Assembly: GCF_013030985.1 (NCBI RefSeq)
Contig: NZ_WPYP01000008.1
Coordinates: 62,001-126,000, forward strand
DNA length: 64,000 bases
Reading direction: 5' to 3'
Source: Ruegeria arenilitoris
Lineage (GTDB): Bacteria; Pseudomonadota; Alphaproteobacteria; Rhodobacterales; Rhodobacteraceae
Of the stretch, positions 25,166 to 35,200 are shown piece by piece. Below the pieces are notes generated by a model, which saw only the letters and a program-made list of their open reading frames with translations, did not search any database and had not been told where the DNA came from. Made by a program: the position numbers and the translations under genes. Position 1 is the stretch's first letter. Each line of letters opens with the position of its first letter.

Positions 25166-25321
25166 TGACCTCTTCCGTCCATTATGACGACTTCGGACAC
25201 GATAACGTGCTCGTTTCGATTGGGGAAATTGCAATTTGGAGCGCGCCGGGTCGCAACAAGTGCTTTCACCGGGCTGTAAACGCGCTACTCTGCGCTTCTT
25301 ACTTCAAGAAGAAACAATGGC

Positions 25322-26203
25322 ATGATCGAAATCCGCGACCTGCAATTGCTCAGCGCTTTGGCGCGGCATCAGCATTTTGCCAAGGCGGCTGAGGAATGTG
25401 GGATTTCGCAGCCTGCGTTTTCGATGCGCATTCGCAATCTTGAGGACCGGCTGGGTGTCTCGATCGTCCGACGTGCCAACCGGTTTCAAGGCTTGACCGA
25501 AGAGGGCGAGATGATCGTCCAGCGGGCGCGGCGTATCCTCGACGACACTAAAGCTCTGGAGCAGCAGGTTCTGGCCGCCAAGGGCGAGATCACCGGCACG
25601 CTGATTCTGGGCGTGATCCCGACAGCAATTGCCTTCACTGGCCGTCTGACCAAACGCCTGCGACAAGCGCACCCCCGCATCATCACCCGGATCGAAACCA
25701 TGTCGGCCACCGCGATTCAGCATCGCTTGGATGAGGGCAGTCTGGACGCGGGCATCACCTATGGTGACAGTATCGGCACCGATCTGCGGCAGGTGCAGCC
25801 ATTATATGAAGAGACCTATGTGCTGCTGGTCCCATCGCACATGACCGGCGAGTCCGGCCCGATCCCCTGGGCGCGGGTGGCCGAGTTCCCGCTCAGCCTT
25901 TTGGAGCCGCAGATGCAGAACCGGCGCATTTTGGAACGGATATTTGCCGAACAGGGGCTGCACCCGCAGGTTGTCGCGGAAACCAGCGGATTCACCGCCT
26001 CGATGGTCATGGCGCGCGAGGGGTTGGCAGCCACCGTGGTACCGCGCGTGTTGATCCGCGCGCTGGGTGATCTGAAGGGTACGAAAGTGCTGCCTCTGGT
26101 CGATCCCATTGTCAGCAAACCGATTTGTCTGGCGACCCTGTCCCGTGATCCTGAGCTGCCCACGGTCGAGGCGTTGCGGGCTGTGGTGACGTCTTTGCGG
26201 TGA
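25322..26203 (+). CDS. LysR-family transcriptional regulator, probably of formate dehydrogenase
   Basis: A 293-residue regulator with an N-terminal winged HTH (LLSALARHQHFAKAAEECGISQPAFSMRIRNLEDRLGVSIVRR) and a LysR substrate-binding domain (GTLILGVIPTAIAFTGRLTKRLRQAHP). It is immediately upstream of, and parallel to, the formate dehydrogenase genes, separated by 85 bases that contain a palindromic operator candidate. Regulators of this type flank fds/fdh operons in other alphaproteobacteria, so control by formate or a related signal is plausible. The effector is not shown by the sequence. Confidence 0.85.
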   Translation: MIEIRDLQLLSALARHQHFAKAAEECGISQPAFSMRIRNLEDRLGVSIVRRANRFQGLTEEGEMIVQRARRILDDTKALEQQVLAAKGEITGTLILGVIPTAIAFTGRLTKRLRQAHPRIITRIETMSATAIQHRLDEGSLDAGITYGDSIGTDLRQVQPLYEETYVLLVPSHMTGESGPIPWARVAEFPLSLLEPQMQNRRILERIFAEQGLHPQVVAETSGFTASMVMAREGLAATVVPRVLIRALGDLKGTKVLPLVDPIVSKPICLATLSRDPELPTVEALRAVVTSLR

Positions 26204-26213
26204 TAAGGTGTCG

Positions 26214-26233
26214 TTATCGTGCGATTGCGATAA
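26214..26233. promoter_or_regulatory. Palindromic operator candidate upstream of the formate dehydrogenase genes
   Basis: TTATCG (26214-26219) and CGATAA (26228-26233) form a perfect 6-base inverted repeat with an 8-base spacer, 55 bases before the fdh start. The centre-to-centre spacing and T..A symmetry are compatible with a LysR-type box. Confidence 0.42.
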
Positions 26234-26288
26234 GCGATTTGACGATATGTTATTCTGATGAGACACGGAGCCTCAATCGGAGGGCATC

Positions 26289-27992
26289 ATGGCACCATTA
26301 GACACCAAGCCATCAGGCGCACCCAAGGGCGTCTGGAAGTCAGGTAAAGGCAAGGGGCGGCATACGCCCAAAGGCCGTCAGTTCACGGATGAGGCGCAGG
26401 CTGAGATTCATCGCCTGCTGGGCGACCGCCCGCGCCGCCGCGACCTGCTGATCGAATTCCTGCATTTGATTCAGGACGAACACGGCCATATCAGCGCCGA
26501 CCACATCGCCGCGCTTGCGGTCGAGATGCGGATCGGACAGGCCGAGATTTATGAAACCGCGACCTTCTACGCCCATTTCGATGTGGTGAAAGAAGGCGAG
26601 ACGCCTCCTCCGGCGTTGACCATCCGGGTTTGTGATTCCCTGTCCTGTGAAATGGCCGGTGCCGAGCAATTGCAGAAGGCGCTGGAAGATGGTCTGGACC
26701 CGGCTGAGGTTCGTGTTGTCCGCGCGCCCTGCATGGGCCGTTGCGACACCGCCCCGGTGCTTGAGATCGGTCACAACCATATCGACCATGCGACCCCCGA
26801 AAAGGTTCAGGCCGCGATTGCTGCCGATGACACCCATGCTCATCTGCCCGATTACGAAGCCTTTGCCGCTTATGAGGCCAATGGAGGTTACGCCAAGCTG
26901 AAAGAGCTGCGCGACGGCGGCGATTGGGAGAACGTGCAGGAAGACGTCCTGTCCTCGGGCCTGCGTGGTCTGGGCGGGGCTGGTTTCCCGTCCGGCAAGA
27001 AATGGGGCTTTGTTCGCATGAACGAAGGCCCGCGCTATTTGGCTGTGAACGGGGACGAAGGCGAACCGGGCACGTTCAAGGACCGCTATTACCTGGAGCG
27101 CACACCGCATGTCTTCCTCGAAGGGATGCTGATCGCAGCCTGGGCCGTCGAGGCCGAGACCTGCTTTATCTATATGCGCGACGAATATCCGGCGGTTCTG
27201 GAAATTCTGCGGCGCGAGATCGCTGCACTGGAAGACGCCGGGATTGTTGAGCCGGGTTACATCGACCTGCGCAGGGGTGCCGGTGCCTACATCTGCGGCG
27301 AAGAATCCGCGATGATCGAATCCATCGAGGGCAAGAAAGGCCTTCCGCGTCATCGTCCTCCGTTCGTGGCGCAGGTTGGGGTCTTCAACCGCCCGACGCT
27401 CGTGCACAATGTCGAGACGCTGTATTGGGTCACCAAAGTCTGCCGCGAGGGGCCCGAGTGCCTCAACAGCACCGAAAAGAATGGCCGAAAGGGGCTGCGT
27501 AGCTATTCGGTCTCGGGCCGTGTGGCGAAGCCAGGCGTTTACCTGCTGCCCGCGGGCTCGACCATTCTGGATGTGATTGAGGCCGCCGGCGGAATGGCCG
27601 AAGGCCAGACCTTCAAGGCGTATCAGCCGGGTGGCCCATCCTCGGGTCTGCTGCCCGCGTCAATGGACGATATCCCTCTGGATTTCGACACGCTGCAACC
27701 GCATGGCACTTTCATCGGCTCCGCTGCGGTGGTGGTTCTGTCCGATCAGGATACTGCCCGCGATGCCGCGCTGAACATGTTGCGGTTCTTCGAAGACGAA
27801 AGCTGTGGCCAATGCACGCCCTGCCGGGCGGGCTGCGAAAAGGCGGTAAAGCTGATGCAGGCCGACAAATGGGATACTGATCTGCTGGAAGATCTGTGCC
27901 AGGTCATGGGCGATGCCTCGATCTGTGGTCTGGGGCAGGCTGCTCCGAACCCGATCCGCCTTGTCATGAAACATTTCGCTGACGAAATCTGA
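26289..27992 (+). CDS. NAD-dependent formate dehydrogenase, fused gamma-beta subunit
   Basis: A 567-residue electron-transfer subunit that joins a NuoE-like and a NuoF-like part. Residues ~30-170 carry the NuoE helical bundle and a thioredoxin-like 2Fe-2S site with C115, C120, C148 and C152. Residues ~180-567 carry the NuoF part: NGDEGEPGTFKDR, GAGAYICGEESAMIESIEGKKGLPRHRPPF (NAD/FMN site) and the 4Fe-4S cluster cysteines C506, C509, C512 and C546. It moves electrons from the alpha subunit through FMN to NAD. The size and fusion match the beta subunit of the tungsten-containing Fdh1 of Methylorubrum extorquens (~570 residues). It is 13 bases upstream of the alpha gene, in one operon. Confidence 0.93.
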   Translation: MAPLDTKPSGAPKGVWKSGKGKGRHTPKGRQFTDEAQAEIHRLLGDRPRRRDLLIEFLHLIQDEHGHISADHIAALAVEMRIGQAEIYETATFYAHFDVVKEGETPPPALTIRVCDSLSCEMAGAEQLQKALEDGLDPAEVRVVRAPCMGRCDTAPVLEIGHNHIDHATPEKVQAAIAADDTHAHLPDYEAFAAYEANGGYAKLKELRDGGDWENVQEDVLSSGLRGLGGAGFPSGKKWGFVRMNEGPRYLAVNGDEGEPGTFKDRYYLERTPHVFLEGMLIAAWAVEAETCFIYMRDEYPAVLEILRREIAALEDAGIVEPGYIDLRRGAGAYICGEESAMIESIEGKKGLPRHRPPFVAQVGVFNRPTLVHNVETLYWVTKVCREGPECLNSTEKNGRKGLRSYSVSGRVAKPGVYLLPAGSTILDVIEAAGGMAEGQTFKAYQPGGPSSGLLPASMDDIPLDFDTLQPHGTFIGSAAVVVLSDQDTARDAALNMLRFFEDESCGQCTPCRAGCEKAVKLMQADKWDTDLLEDLCQVMGDASICGLGQAAPNPIRLVMKHFADEI

Positions 27993-28005
27993 GGGAGACA
28001 GAGCC

Positions 28006-30789
28006 ATGCTTGATGCAAGCCCAAACAAGACCGTCACCTTCAACCTGAACGGCGAAGACGTCACCGTGCCCGAGGGCTGGACTATCTGGGAAGCCGCCAA
28101 GGGGCAGGGGTTCACCATTCCGCACCTGTGCCACAAGCCGCAGCCGGGTTATCGCCCGGATGGCAACTGCCGCGCCTGTATGGTCGAGGTGGAAGGTGAG
28201 CGCACTCTGGTCGCTTCGTGCATCCGCCCCGCAGCGGACGGTATGGTCGTCAAGACCGACAGCGACCGTGCTGAGAAGTCGCGCGCCATGGTCATGGAGC
28301 TGCTGGTCGCCGACCAGCCCGAAGAGGCGCACGATACCTCCAGCCATTTCTGGGACATGGCCAAGCTGAACGATGTCAGCGACAGCCGTTTCCCGGCAAA
28401 AGAGGCTGAGAAAATCCCTCTGCTGGATGACAGCCACGTTGCGATGCGCGTCAATCTGGACGCTTGCATCAACTGCAACCTTTGCGTCCGGGCCTGCCGT
28501 GAAGTGCAGGTGAACGACGTGATCGGCATGGCCGGTCGTGGCCATACGGCGCAGGTGGTGTTCGACCAGAACGACCCGATGGGTGATTCAACCTGCGTTG
28601 CCTGTGGTGAATGCGTTCAGGCCTGTCCGACCGGCGCGCTGATGCCTGCGACCGTGCTGGATGACCAGCAAAAGGGTGACAGCAAGGACTACGATTCCGA
28701 GACTGAAAGCGTCTGCCCGTTCTGTGGCGTGGGTTGTAAGGTCTCGCTGAAGGTCAAGGACGGCAAGGTCAAGTATGTCGAGGGCATCAACGGCCCCGCA
28801 AACGAAGGCCGTCTGTGTGTCAAAGGCCGCTTTGGCTTTGACTACATCCACCACCCGCATCGTCTGACCAAGCCGCTGATCCGTCGTGAGGACGCACCGG
28901 CCAAAGGTCTGAACGTCGATCCGGGTAACCTGTCGACCCATTTCCGCGAAGCGACCTGGGAAGAGGCGATGGAACTGGCCGCCACCAAGCTGAAGACCCT
29001 GCGCGAAGAAGACCCGCGCAGCGTTGCGGGCTTTGGCTCGGCCAAGTGCACCAACGAAGAGGCGTATCTGTTCCAGAAGTTCATCCGTCAGGGCTTCAAG
29101 CACAACAACGTCGACCACTGCACCCGTCTGTGCCACGCGTCGTCCGTTGCGGCTCTGATCGAGAACGTCGGTTCCGGCGCGGTAACCGCGACCTTCAACG
29201 AGATCGAAAACGCGGATGTGGCGATCATCATCGGGTCGAACCCGATCGAGAACCACCCCGTCGCGGCGACCTACTTCAAGCAGTTCACCAAGCGCGGTGG
29301 CAAGCTGATCGTGATGGACCCGCGCGGCGTTGGAATGCGCAAGTTTGCCGACGAAATGCTGCAGTTCCGTCCGGGTGCTGACGTCTCGATGCTGAACGCG
29401 ATCATGAACGTGATCGTCGAGGAAGAGCTGTATGACAGCCAGTACATCCACCGCTGGACCGAGAACTGGGAGGCCGAGAAGGAGCATCTGCGCCAGTTCA
29501 CGCCCGAGGCGATGTCGCCAATCTGTGGCATCGAACCGGATCAGCTGCGCCGTGTCGCGCGCACCTTTGCGCAGGCCAAGGCCGGTCTGATCTTCTGGGG
29601 TATGGGCGTCAGCCAGCACATCCACGGCACCGACAACTCGCGCTGCCTGATCTCGCTGGCCCTGATGACCGGTAACGTTGGCAAGCCCGGCGCGGGTCTG
29701 CACCCGCTGCGCGGTCAGAACAACGTGCAGGGTGCATCCGACGCGGGCCTGATCCCGATGTTCCTGCCGGACTACCAGACTGTGACGGATGACGGCATCC
29801 GCGCCAAGTTCAACGAGGTCTGGAATTCGGACGACTTCTCGAACGAGAAAGGTCTGACCGTCACCGAGATCATCGACCAGGCCTATGCGGGCAACATCAA
29901 GGGCATGTACATCATGGGTGAAAACCCGGCCATGTCCGACCCCGATGTGAACCACGCCCGAGAAGCGCTGGCCAAGCTGGACCTGATGATCGTGCAGGAC
30001 ATCTTCCTGACCGAGACGGCGAACTATGCCGATATCATCCTGCCGGCCTCGGCGCTGTATGAAAAGAACGGCACCGTGTCGAACACCAACCGTCAGGTAC
30101 AGCGTGTGCGTCCGGCCGTGGCCCCTCCGGGTGAGGCGCGCGAGGATTGGAAGATCACTGTCGAATTGGCGCAGCGGATCGGTCTGAATTGGGATTACAC
30201 CGACGTGTCTCAGGTCTTTGCCGAGATGAAGTTGACGATGAACTCGCTCAACAACATCACGTGGGAGCGACTGGAGACCGAAACCATCACCTACCCGTCG
30301 CTGTCCGAGACAGACCCGGGGCAGGCGATCGTGTTCGGTGACGGTTTCCCGCGCGCGGAAGGCCGGGCGCGGTTCACGCCGGCCAGTGTGATCCCGCCGG
30401 ATGAGGCCCCGGATGACGAATACCCGATGATCGCCACCACCGGCCGTCAGCTGGAACATTGGCACACCGGTTCGATGACCCGCCGATCCAATGTTCTGGA
30501 CGCGGTGGAGCCCGAGGCGAACTGTTCGCTGAACCCGCGTACGCTCAAGCTGATGGGGATCGAACCGGGTGAGATGATCCGTCTGACCACCCGTCGCGGC
30601 TCGATCGAGATCATGGCGCGGGCCGACCGGGCGATTGCCGAGGACATGGTGTTCATCCCGTTTGCCTATGTCGAGGCGGCGGCGAACGTCCTGACCAACT
30701 CGGCCGTCGATCCCTATGGCAAGATCCCCGAGTTCAAGTTCTCGGCGATCCGGGTCGATAAGATCGAAGACGCCGTCGCGGCGGAATAA
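28006..30789 (+). CDS. NAD-dependent formate dehydrogenase, alpha (catalytic) subunit
   Basis: A 927-residue Mo/W bis-pyranopterin subunit with a NuoG-like N-terminus. Ferredoxin 2Fe-2S domain: IPHLCHKPQPGYRPDGNCRACM. 4Fe-4S clusters start at C154 (CINCNLCVRAC) and C197 (CVACGECVQAC). The first catalytic-domain cluster starts at C237 (CPFCGVGC). Cys372 in NNVDHCTRLCH occupies the selenocysteine position of E. coli FdhF, with the paired His in CH. The molydopterin-binding and dinucleotide-binding domains complete the length. It oxidises formate to CO2 and passes electrons to the fused gamma-beta subunit. Sequence similarity favours the Fdh1A type, whose metal is tungsten in Methylorubrum, but metal choice is not readable here. 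No fdhD lies in the window. Confidence 0.93.
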   Translation: MLDASPNKTVTFNLNGEDVTVPEGWTIWEAAKGQGFTIPHLCHKPQPGYRPDGNCRACMVEVEGERTLVASCIRPAADGMVVKTDSDRAEKSRAMVMELLVADQPEEAHDTSSHFWDMAKLNDVSDSRFPAKEAEKIPLLDDSHVAMRVNLDACINCNLCVRACREVQVNDVIGMAGRGHTAQVVFDQNDPMGDSTCVACGECVQACPTGALMPATVLDDQQKGDSKDYDSETESVCPFCGVGCKVSLKVKDGKVKYVEGINGPANEGRLCVKGRFGFDYIHHPHRLTKPLIRREDAPAKGLNVDPGNLSTHFREATWEEAMELAATKLKTLREEDPRSVAGFGSAKCTNEEAYLFQKFIRQGFKHNNVDHCTRLCHASSVAALIENVGSGAVTATFNEIENADVAIIIGSNPIENHPVAATYFKQFTKRGGKLIVMDPRGVGMRKFADEMLQFRPGADVSMLNAIMNVIVEEELYDSQYIHRWTENWEAEKEHLRQFTPEAMSPICGIEPDQLRRVARTFAQAKAGLIFWGMGVSQHIHGTDNSRCLISLALMTGNVGKPGAGLHPLRGQNNVQGASDAGLIPMFLPDYQTVTDDGIRAKFNEVWNSDDFSNEKGLTVTEIIDQAYAGNIKGMYIMGENPAMSDPDVNHAREALAKLDLMIVQDIFLTETANYADIILPASALYEKNGTVSNTNRQVQRVRPAVAPPGEAREDWKITVELAQRIGLNWDYTDVSQVFAEMKLTMNSLNNITWERLETETITYPSLSETDPGQAIVFGDGFPRAEGRARFTPASVIPPDEAPDDEYPMIATTGRQLEHWHTGSMTRRSNVLDAVEPEANCSLNPRTLKLMGIEPGEMIRLTTRRGSIEIMARADRAIAEDMVFIPFAYVEAAANVLTNSAVDPYGKIPEFKFSAIRVDKIEDAVAAE

Positions 30790-30811
30790 GACCGACACTT
30801 ACAATTCCAGG

Positions 30812-30843
30812 AAAGGCGGCCCCAAGGGTCGCCTTTTTTCTTT
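30812..30843 (+). terminator. Terminator after the formate dehydrogenase operon
   Basis: AAGGCGGCC and GGTCGCCTT form a stem around CCAAG, followed by TTTTTTC. Confidence 0.85.
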
Positions 30844-30901
30844 CCTTGACAGAGTGTTGCTTGCGGCCAAACCTGTCATCACCTTGGTAATGGAGGAGCA
30901 T

Positions 30902-31690
30902 ATGGCCCGCCGTTTTGTCGATCTGTCGGTTCCGCTGGAAACCGGGATCGTATCCGACCCGCCGATCATGCTGCCCGAGATCGAGTATCTGACGCATGAC
31001 CAAACCGCTGAACAGGTGATGGCGTTCTTTCCCGGCCTTCAGAAAGACGACCTTCCGGGCGGCGAGGGCTGGGCCATCGAACGGCTGCAGATCGCCACCC
31101 ATAACGGCACCCATCTGGATGCGCCCTATCACCATCACTCGACCATGAATAACGGCGAGCGGGCGATCACCATCGATGAGGTGCCGCTGGAATGGTGCAT
31201 GAATCCCGGCGTGAAACTGGATTTCCGGCATTTCGACGATGGCTATGTCGCGACTGCGGCCGATGTCGAAGCCGAGTTGAAACGGATCGGCCATGACCTG
31301 CAGCCGCTGGATATCGTGATCGTCAATACTTCGGCGGGCACGCAGTACGGCCAGCCGGACTATCTGATGAAAGGCTGCGGTATGGGACGCGAGGCGACCT
31401 TGTACCTGACCGAACGCGGTGTGCGCGTAACCGGCACCGATGCCTGGAGCTGGGATGCGCCTTTTCCCCTGACCGCACAGGAATATGCCGAAACCAAGGA
31501 CGCCTCGATCATCTGGGAGGGGCATCGCGCCTCGATGGAGATCGGCTATTGCCATATCGAAAAGCTGACCAACCTCGAAGACCTGCCACCCACCGGGTTC
31601 GAAATCTCGTGTTTTCCGTTCAAGATCAAAGGGGCGTCTGCGGGCTTTGTGCGGGCTGTTGCGATCTTTGAGGAGGACGATGATGAATAA
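30902..31690 (+). CDS. Cyclase-family (KynB-like) metal hydrolase
   Basis: A 262-residue protein of the Cyclase family that includes kynurenine formamidase. The metal-binding motif HNGTHLDAPYHHH is near residue 65, with a GTQYGQPDY segment and GTDAWSWDAPF further on. Length and motif order fit; the substrate is not clear. The ATG at 30902 is preceded by TGGAGGAG; an earlier in-frame start would run through the fdh terminator. Its stop overlaps the start of the thioesterase gene, so these two work together, possibly in cleaving a cyclic or acylated intermediate. Confidence 0.85.
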   Translation: MARRFVDLSVPLETGIVSDPPIMLPEIEYLTHDQTAEQVMAFFPGLQKDDLPGGEGWAIERLQIATHNGTHLDAPYHHHSTMNNGERAITIDEVPLEWCMNPGVKLDFRHFDDGYVATAADVEAELKRIGHDLQPLDIVIVNTSAGTQYGQPDYLMKGCGMGREATLYLTERGVRVTGTDAWSWDAPFPLTAQEYAETKDASIIWEGHRASMEIGYCHIEKLTNLEDLPPTGFEISCFPFKIKGASAGFVRAVAIFEEDDDE

Positions 31691-32195
31691 ACCACTCAGC
31701 GGACATGATGGCCCGTATGATGCGCCAGTGGAAATCCGCGGGTTCACGGTTCTGCCAGAATGGATCGATTACAACGGTCACATGAACGTGGGCTATTACG
31801 GTGTGGCCTTCGATATGGCGCTGGAAAAGCTGATGGTTGATCACCTCGGGCTGGGTGAGGTGCAGGTCAAGGCGCTGGGGCAGGGGCCGTATGTCCTGCA
31901 ATCCCACATGAATTTTCTGCGCGAGGTCCAGCCGGACGAGCCGTTCTATTTCCGCTTTCGGATGTTGGATTCAGATCAGAAGCGCGGGCACTACTTCGCC
32001 CAGATGCTTTCAGAAAAGGACGATGCGGTCTGCGCCACGCAGGAAGCGCTGTTCATGAATGTCAGCCATACCACCGGACGGTCCGAGCCCTACCCCGATT
32101 GGGCAGACGCCAGGCTGGGCCGCATGGTCCACGATCACGCCGGGCTGGACGCCGCGATGCAGGTCGGGCAGGCGATTGGCATCCGGCGGAAATAA
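31683..32195 (+). CDS. Acyl-CoA thioesterase (4HBT hotdog fold)
   Basis: A 170-residue hotdog-fold protein with the motif EWIDYNGHMNVGYYGVAFDMALEKLMVDH, whose D-x-N-G-H-M-N and DMALEKL pattern is that of the 4HBT family. A related motif is seen in L-carnitine dehydrogenase-linked thioesterases. Two ATGs lie at 31680 and 31683; AGGAGG at 31671-31676 gives the better spacing for 31683. The gene overlaps the cyclase stop by eight bases, a translationally coupled pair. Substrate unknown. Confidence 0.83.
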   Translation: MNKPLSGHDGPYDAPVEIRGFTVLPEWIDYNGHMNVGYYGVAFDMALEKLMVDHLGLGEVQVKALGQGPYVLQSHMNFLREVQPDEPFYFRFRMLDSDQKRGHYFAQMLSEKDDAVCATQEALFMNVSHTTGRSEPYPDWADARLGRMVHDHAGLDAAMQVGQAIGIRRK

Positions 32196-32200
32196 CGCCC

Positions 32201-35200
32201 TCAGTAATCCCGTTCGAAAAACAGGCCCAGACCGGTTTCGCCCCGACCGTCTACCGTTCCGCGCACCGTGAAACTGTCGGTGACGTCCAGGTTCAGGTTC
32301 ACCTCGGTGTCGCCCTCGGTGTTGACTGTGAAATCGGTATAGAGGTTGTCGCTCAGATAGGCTCCGGCCCCCAGGCGGCCAGCGCCGCCCGCAGTGGCGC
32401 CGATGTCCACCGTGTCAACGCCAGTCGAATCGCGCAATCCCTTGGTCGCGTCGCCCCCCGCGCCGCTGAGCTGCGCCAGGGATGCAGCCATCTGGGCAAT
32501 GACAAAGGGTGACAATTCCGAGAAGCTGTTGCCGAACAACAGCATGGCCAGGGCCTCTTCTGCCGGGCGCTCGGGGTCGGAATAGACATCAACCTCGGGC
32601 GCATCCAGCGGACCAGAGATTTCAATCGTGGCGGTGCCTTCGGATGTGCTGGTAGACGACGCGAACTCGATATACGGCGTCAGGTCCCCCTGCAGGGTGA
32701 CAATCCCCTTGGTCAGCGCCAGCCTGCGGCCCAGAATGTCAAAATTACCCCGGATCAGTTCGATCTGGCCCGAGGGTATGACCGCTGCAGTTGTGCCCCC
32801 GATAAACAGGTTTCCGCCCAGTTCAGCATTCACGCCACGGCCGCGCACGAAAACGGCTTTGGGGGCCAGCAGGCTGATATCCAGCGCCATACGGGAATCG
32901 CTTTTGGAGGCCCCTTCCTCGGCAATCAGCCGTGCCCGTTCACGGGTGATGTAGCTGGCCCGGCTTTCATTGATATGCTCGATTTCGGGGATCGGAGCGG
33001 CCCCAACGGCCCCGGCTGCGGCGGCGAGGTTGATGTTGGTTTCTTCAAACGTGATCTGGCCGGAAAGGGCGCTGTTGCCGGCCAAGGCTCCGGTCAGGGC
33101 GATTTCGCCGTTCAGTGTGGTTTCATAGAGCAGCTTGTCGGTAACCACGAGCTGGTTGAGGCGTGTGACGATGTTTGCATTGAGCGGCGGCGTCAGGTCC
33201 AGCGGGCCCGAAACGGTAAAGTTGCCGCCCGCGCGCATCCCGCCATTCAACGAGATCGTGGCCCGGCTTTGCGCCAGTTCTACCGAGCCGCTGATGCCTG
33301 TGATCGTTTGCCCTGCTTCGGGGATTGCCAGCGATGTCCCCGAGGTCGTGATGGAACCACTGAGAGATTCGAGCGCAGGTTTGCCCTTTAGCCGCAGATT
33401 ATGCCGGGCCGTTCCGTCGATTTTGTTGGGCGAGATAAACAGGTTGGCGACCCCGAGGTTGACACCGCCCTGGGCCCGCAGATCGGCCTCGCCGCTGTTT
33501 TCGTCGAAGGTGCCCGCGACCGTGCTGCTGATTTCGGCGGGGCCATTGGCCGAACCATCGATGGTCCATACGCCGCTTTTACGTTTGGCGTTTCCTGTTG
33601 CTGCGATGGTGCCGGGGAATTCGGGTGCGAAACGCTCGATCTTGTTCAGCTTGGCGTCAAAATCCAAATCGGCGGTGCCATCTGTGTCCACGGTTCCTGT
33701 CAGCGCTGCATAAGAGCTGTCCGGCCCGTTCAGTCGCATGGTGCCCTCAAGCCCCGATCCGGTTGGGGCGACGTTGCCCTCCAGTGTCAACGGCCCGGAC
33801 ATCGTGGTCAGGACGCGGGACACATCGTCAAGCTTTGCCGTGAAATTCAGCCCGCCGGCGTCACGGTCCAACTTGCCCGATGCAGAGGCAGACAGGGCGG
33901 TGCCCTGAAGCCGGAAGGTGCGGATATCGACACCTTCCTGATTTTTCTCGGCATCGACATTCAGGGTTGTGCGGCCCTGGATCAGCTTATCGACCAACTC
34001 GATGCCGGTTTGAATGTCGTCCGCATTCACGCTGCCCTGAATGTCGAAAGCCTTGCTGGCAAGGGCTGCGCTGCCTTGAAGGTTGGCTGCGATCGACCCG
34101 GCCAGATCGCGTTTGGCGAGCCCTGAGAACAGCGACAGATCGGGAGCATTCACCTTGGCGCTTCCATCCACAGCCAGGTCGCCGGTGGGGTCGTCGACCG
34201 TTGCGGCGACCTGTGCGGTCAGGGCTTTGCCGTTGATCGTCGCCTTTCGAATGTCGATCTTGTCGGTTGCGCGCGCACCGTCCCAGGTGATCACGGTTTT
34301 GCCGGTCAGCAAAGGATCAAGGTCGGTCATGCCTGTCTTGATGTCCTGCCCGGTTACGCTGGCTGTGCCGTCGAATTCCAGCGTTTGCACCGTACCTTTG
34401 CCATCCAGTTCCGCCTTCAGGCTGCCGTCCAGTTCGCGTTTGGCCAGCCCGGAGAAGACCGACAGGTCAGGCGCATTCACCCTGGCCTGCCCGTCGATGG
34501 TCAGGTTGCCGTCGGGTGTCGTGACCTCGCCGCTGGCCTGCGCCTGCGCGGCCTCGCTGTTCAGGTCGAATTCGCGGATGGTGATGCCGTCGCTGCCACG
34601 GCTGGCGTCCAGCGTGATCGTGGTCTCGCCCTTGATGACCGGGTCGATATCGTCGCGGCCTGTGACCAGATCGCGGCCCTCGACCACCACTTTGCCGTCA
34701 AAGCTGCGTTCCAGCGGAGAGCCTTTCCCCTCGACCCGGACAGAAGCCTCACCGCCCAAGTCCATCTGCGCCAGGTCCGAAAAGCGCGCCAGGTCGGACG
34801 CATCAAGCTTGGCCGAACCATCAACCGTCAACCCGCTGGTCAGCCCGTCGATCAGTGCATCCAGCGCCAGCGTGTAATCAGTTCCCACCAGCTCGAACCC
34901 GGACAGGTTCAGGGACTGATCGCTGCCATAGTCGAACTGACCGTCCAGCGTGATGCGTTGGCCCAAAGCGGTGTTCAGCGCCTGATCGTTCAGGTCGATC
35001 CCGTCAACGATGGCCTGCAGATCACCTGTAACGGTGAACGCCTCGCCTTGTTCCAAGGTGCCCTGCGCAGTGATCCGGGCATTGTCGAGTTTTGCCTGCG
35101 GCGACTGAAACGCGTCTGCGGTCAGGCTCAGATCCCACAGGTTTCCGTTTTTCTGATCGAACAGGGCGGAAATCTGCGCCGCCTCGATCGAGGTATCGCC

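Noticed and set aside
28588..30798. A 736-codon open frame opposite the formate dehydrogenase alpha gene
   Set aside because: Same reason: antisense shadow of a well-supported gene, no ribosome site and no recognisable domain.
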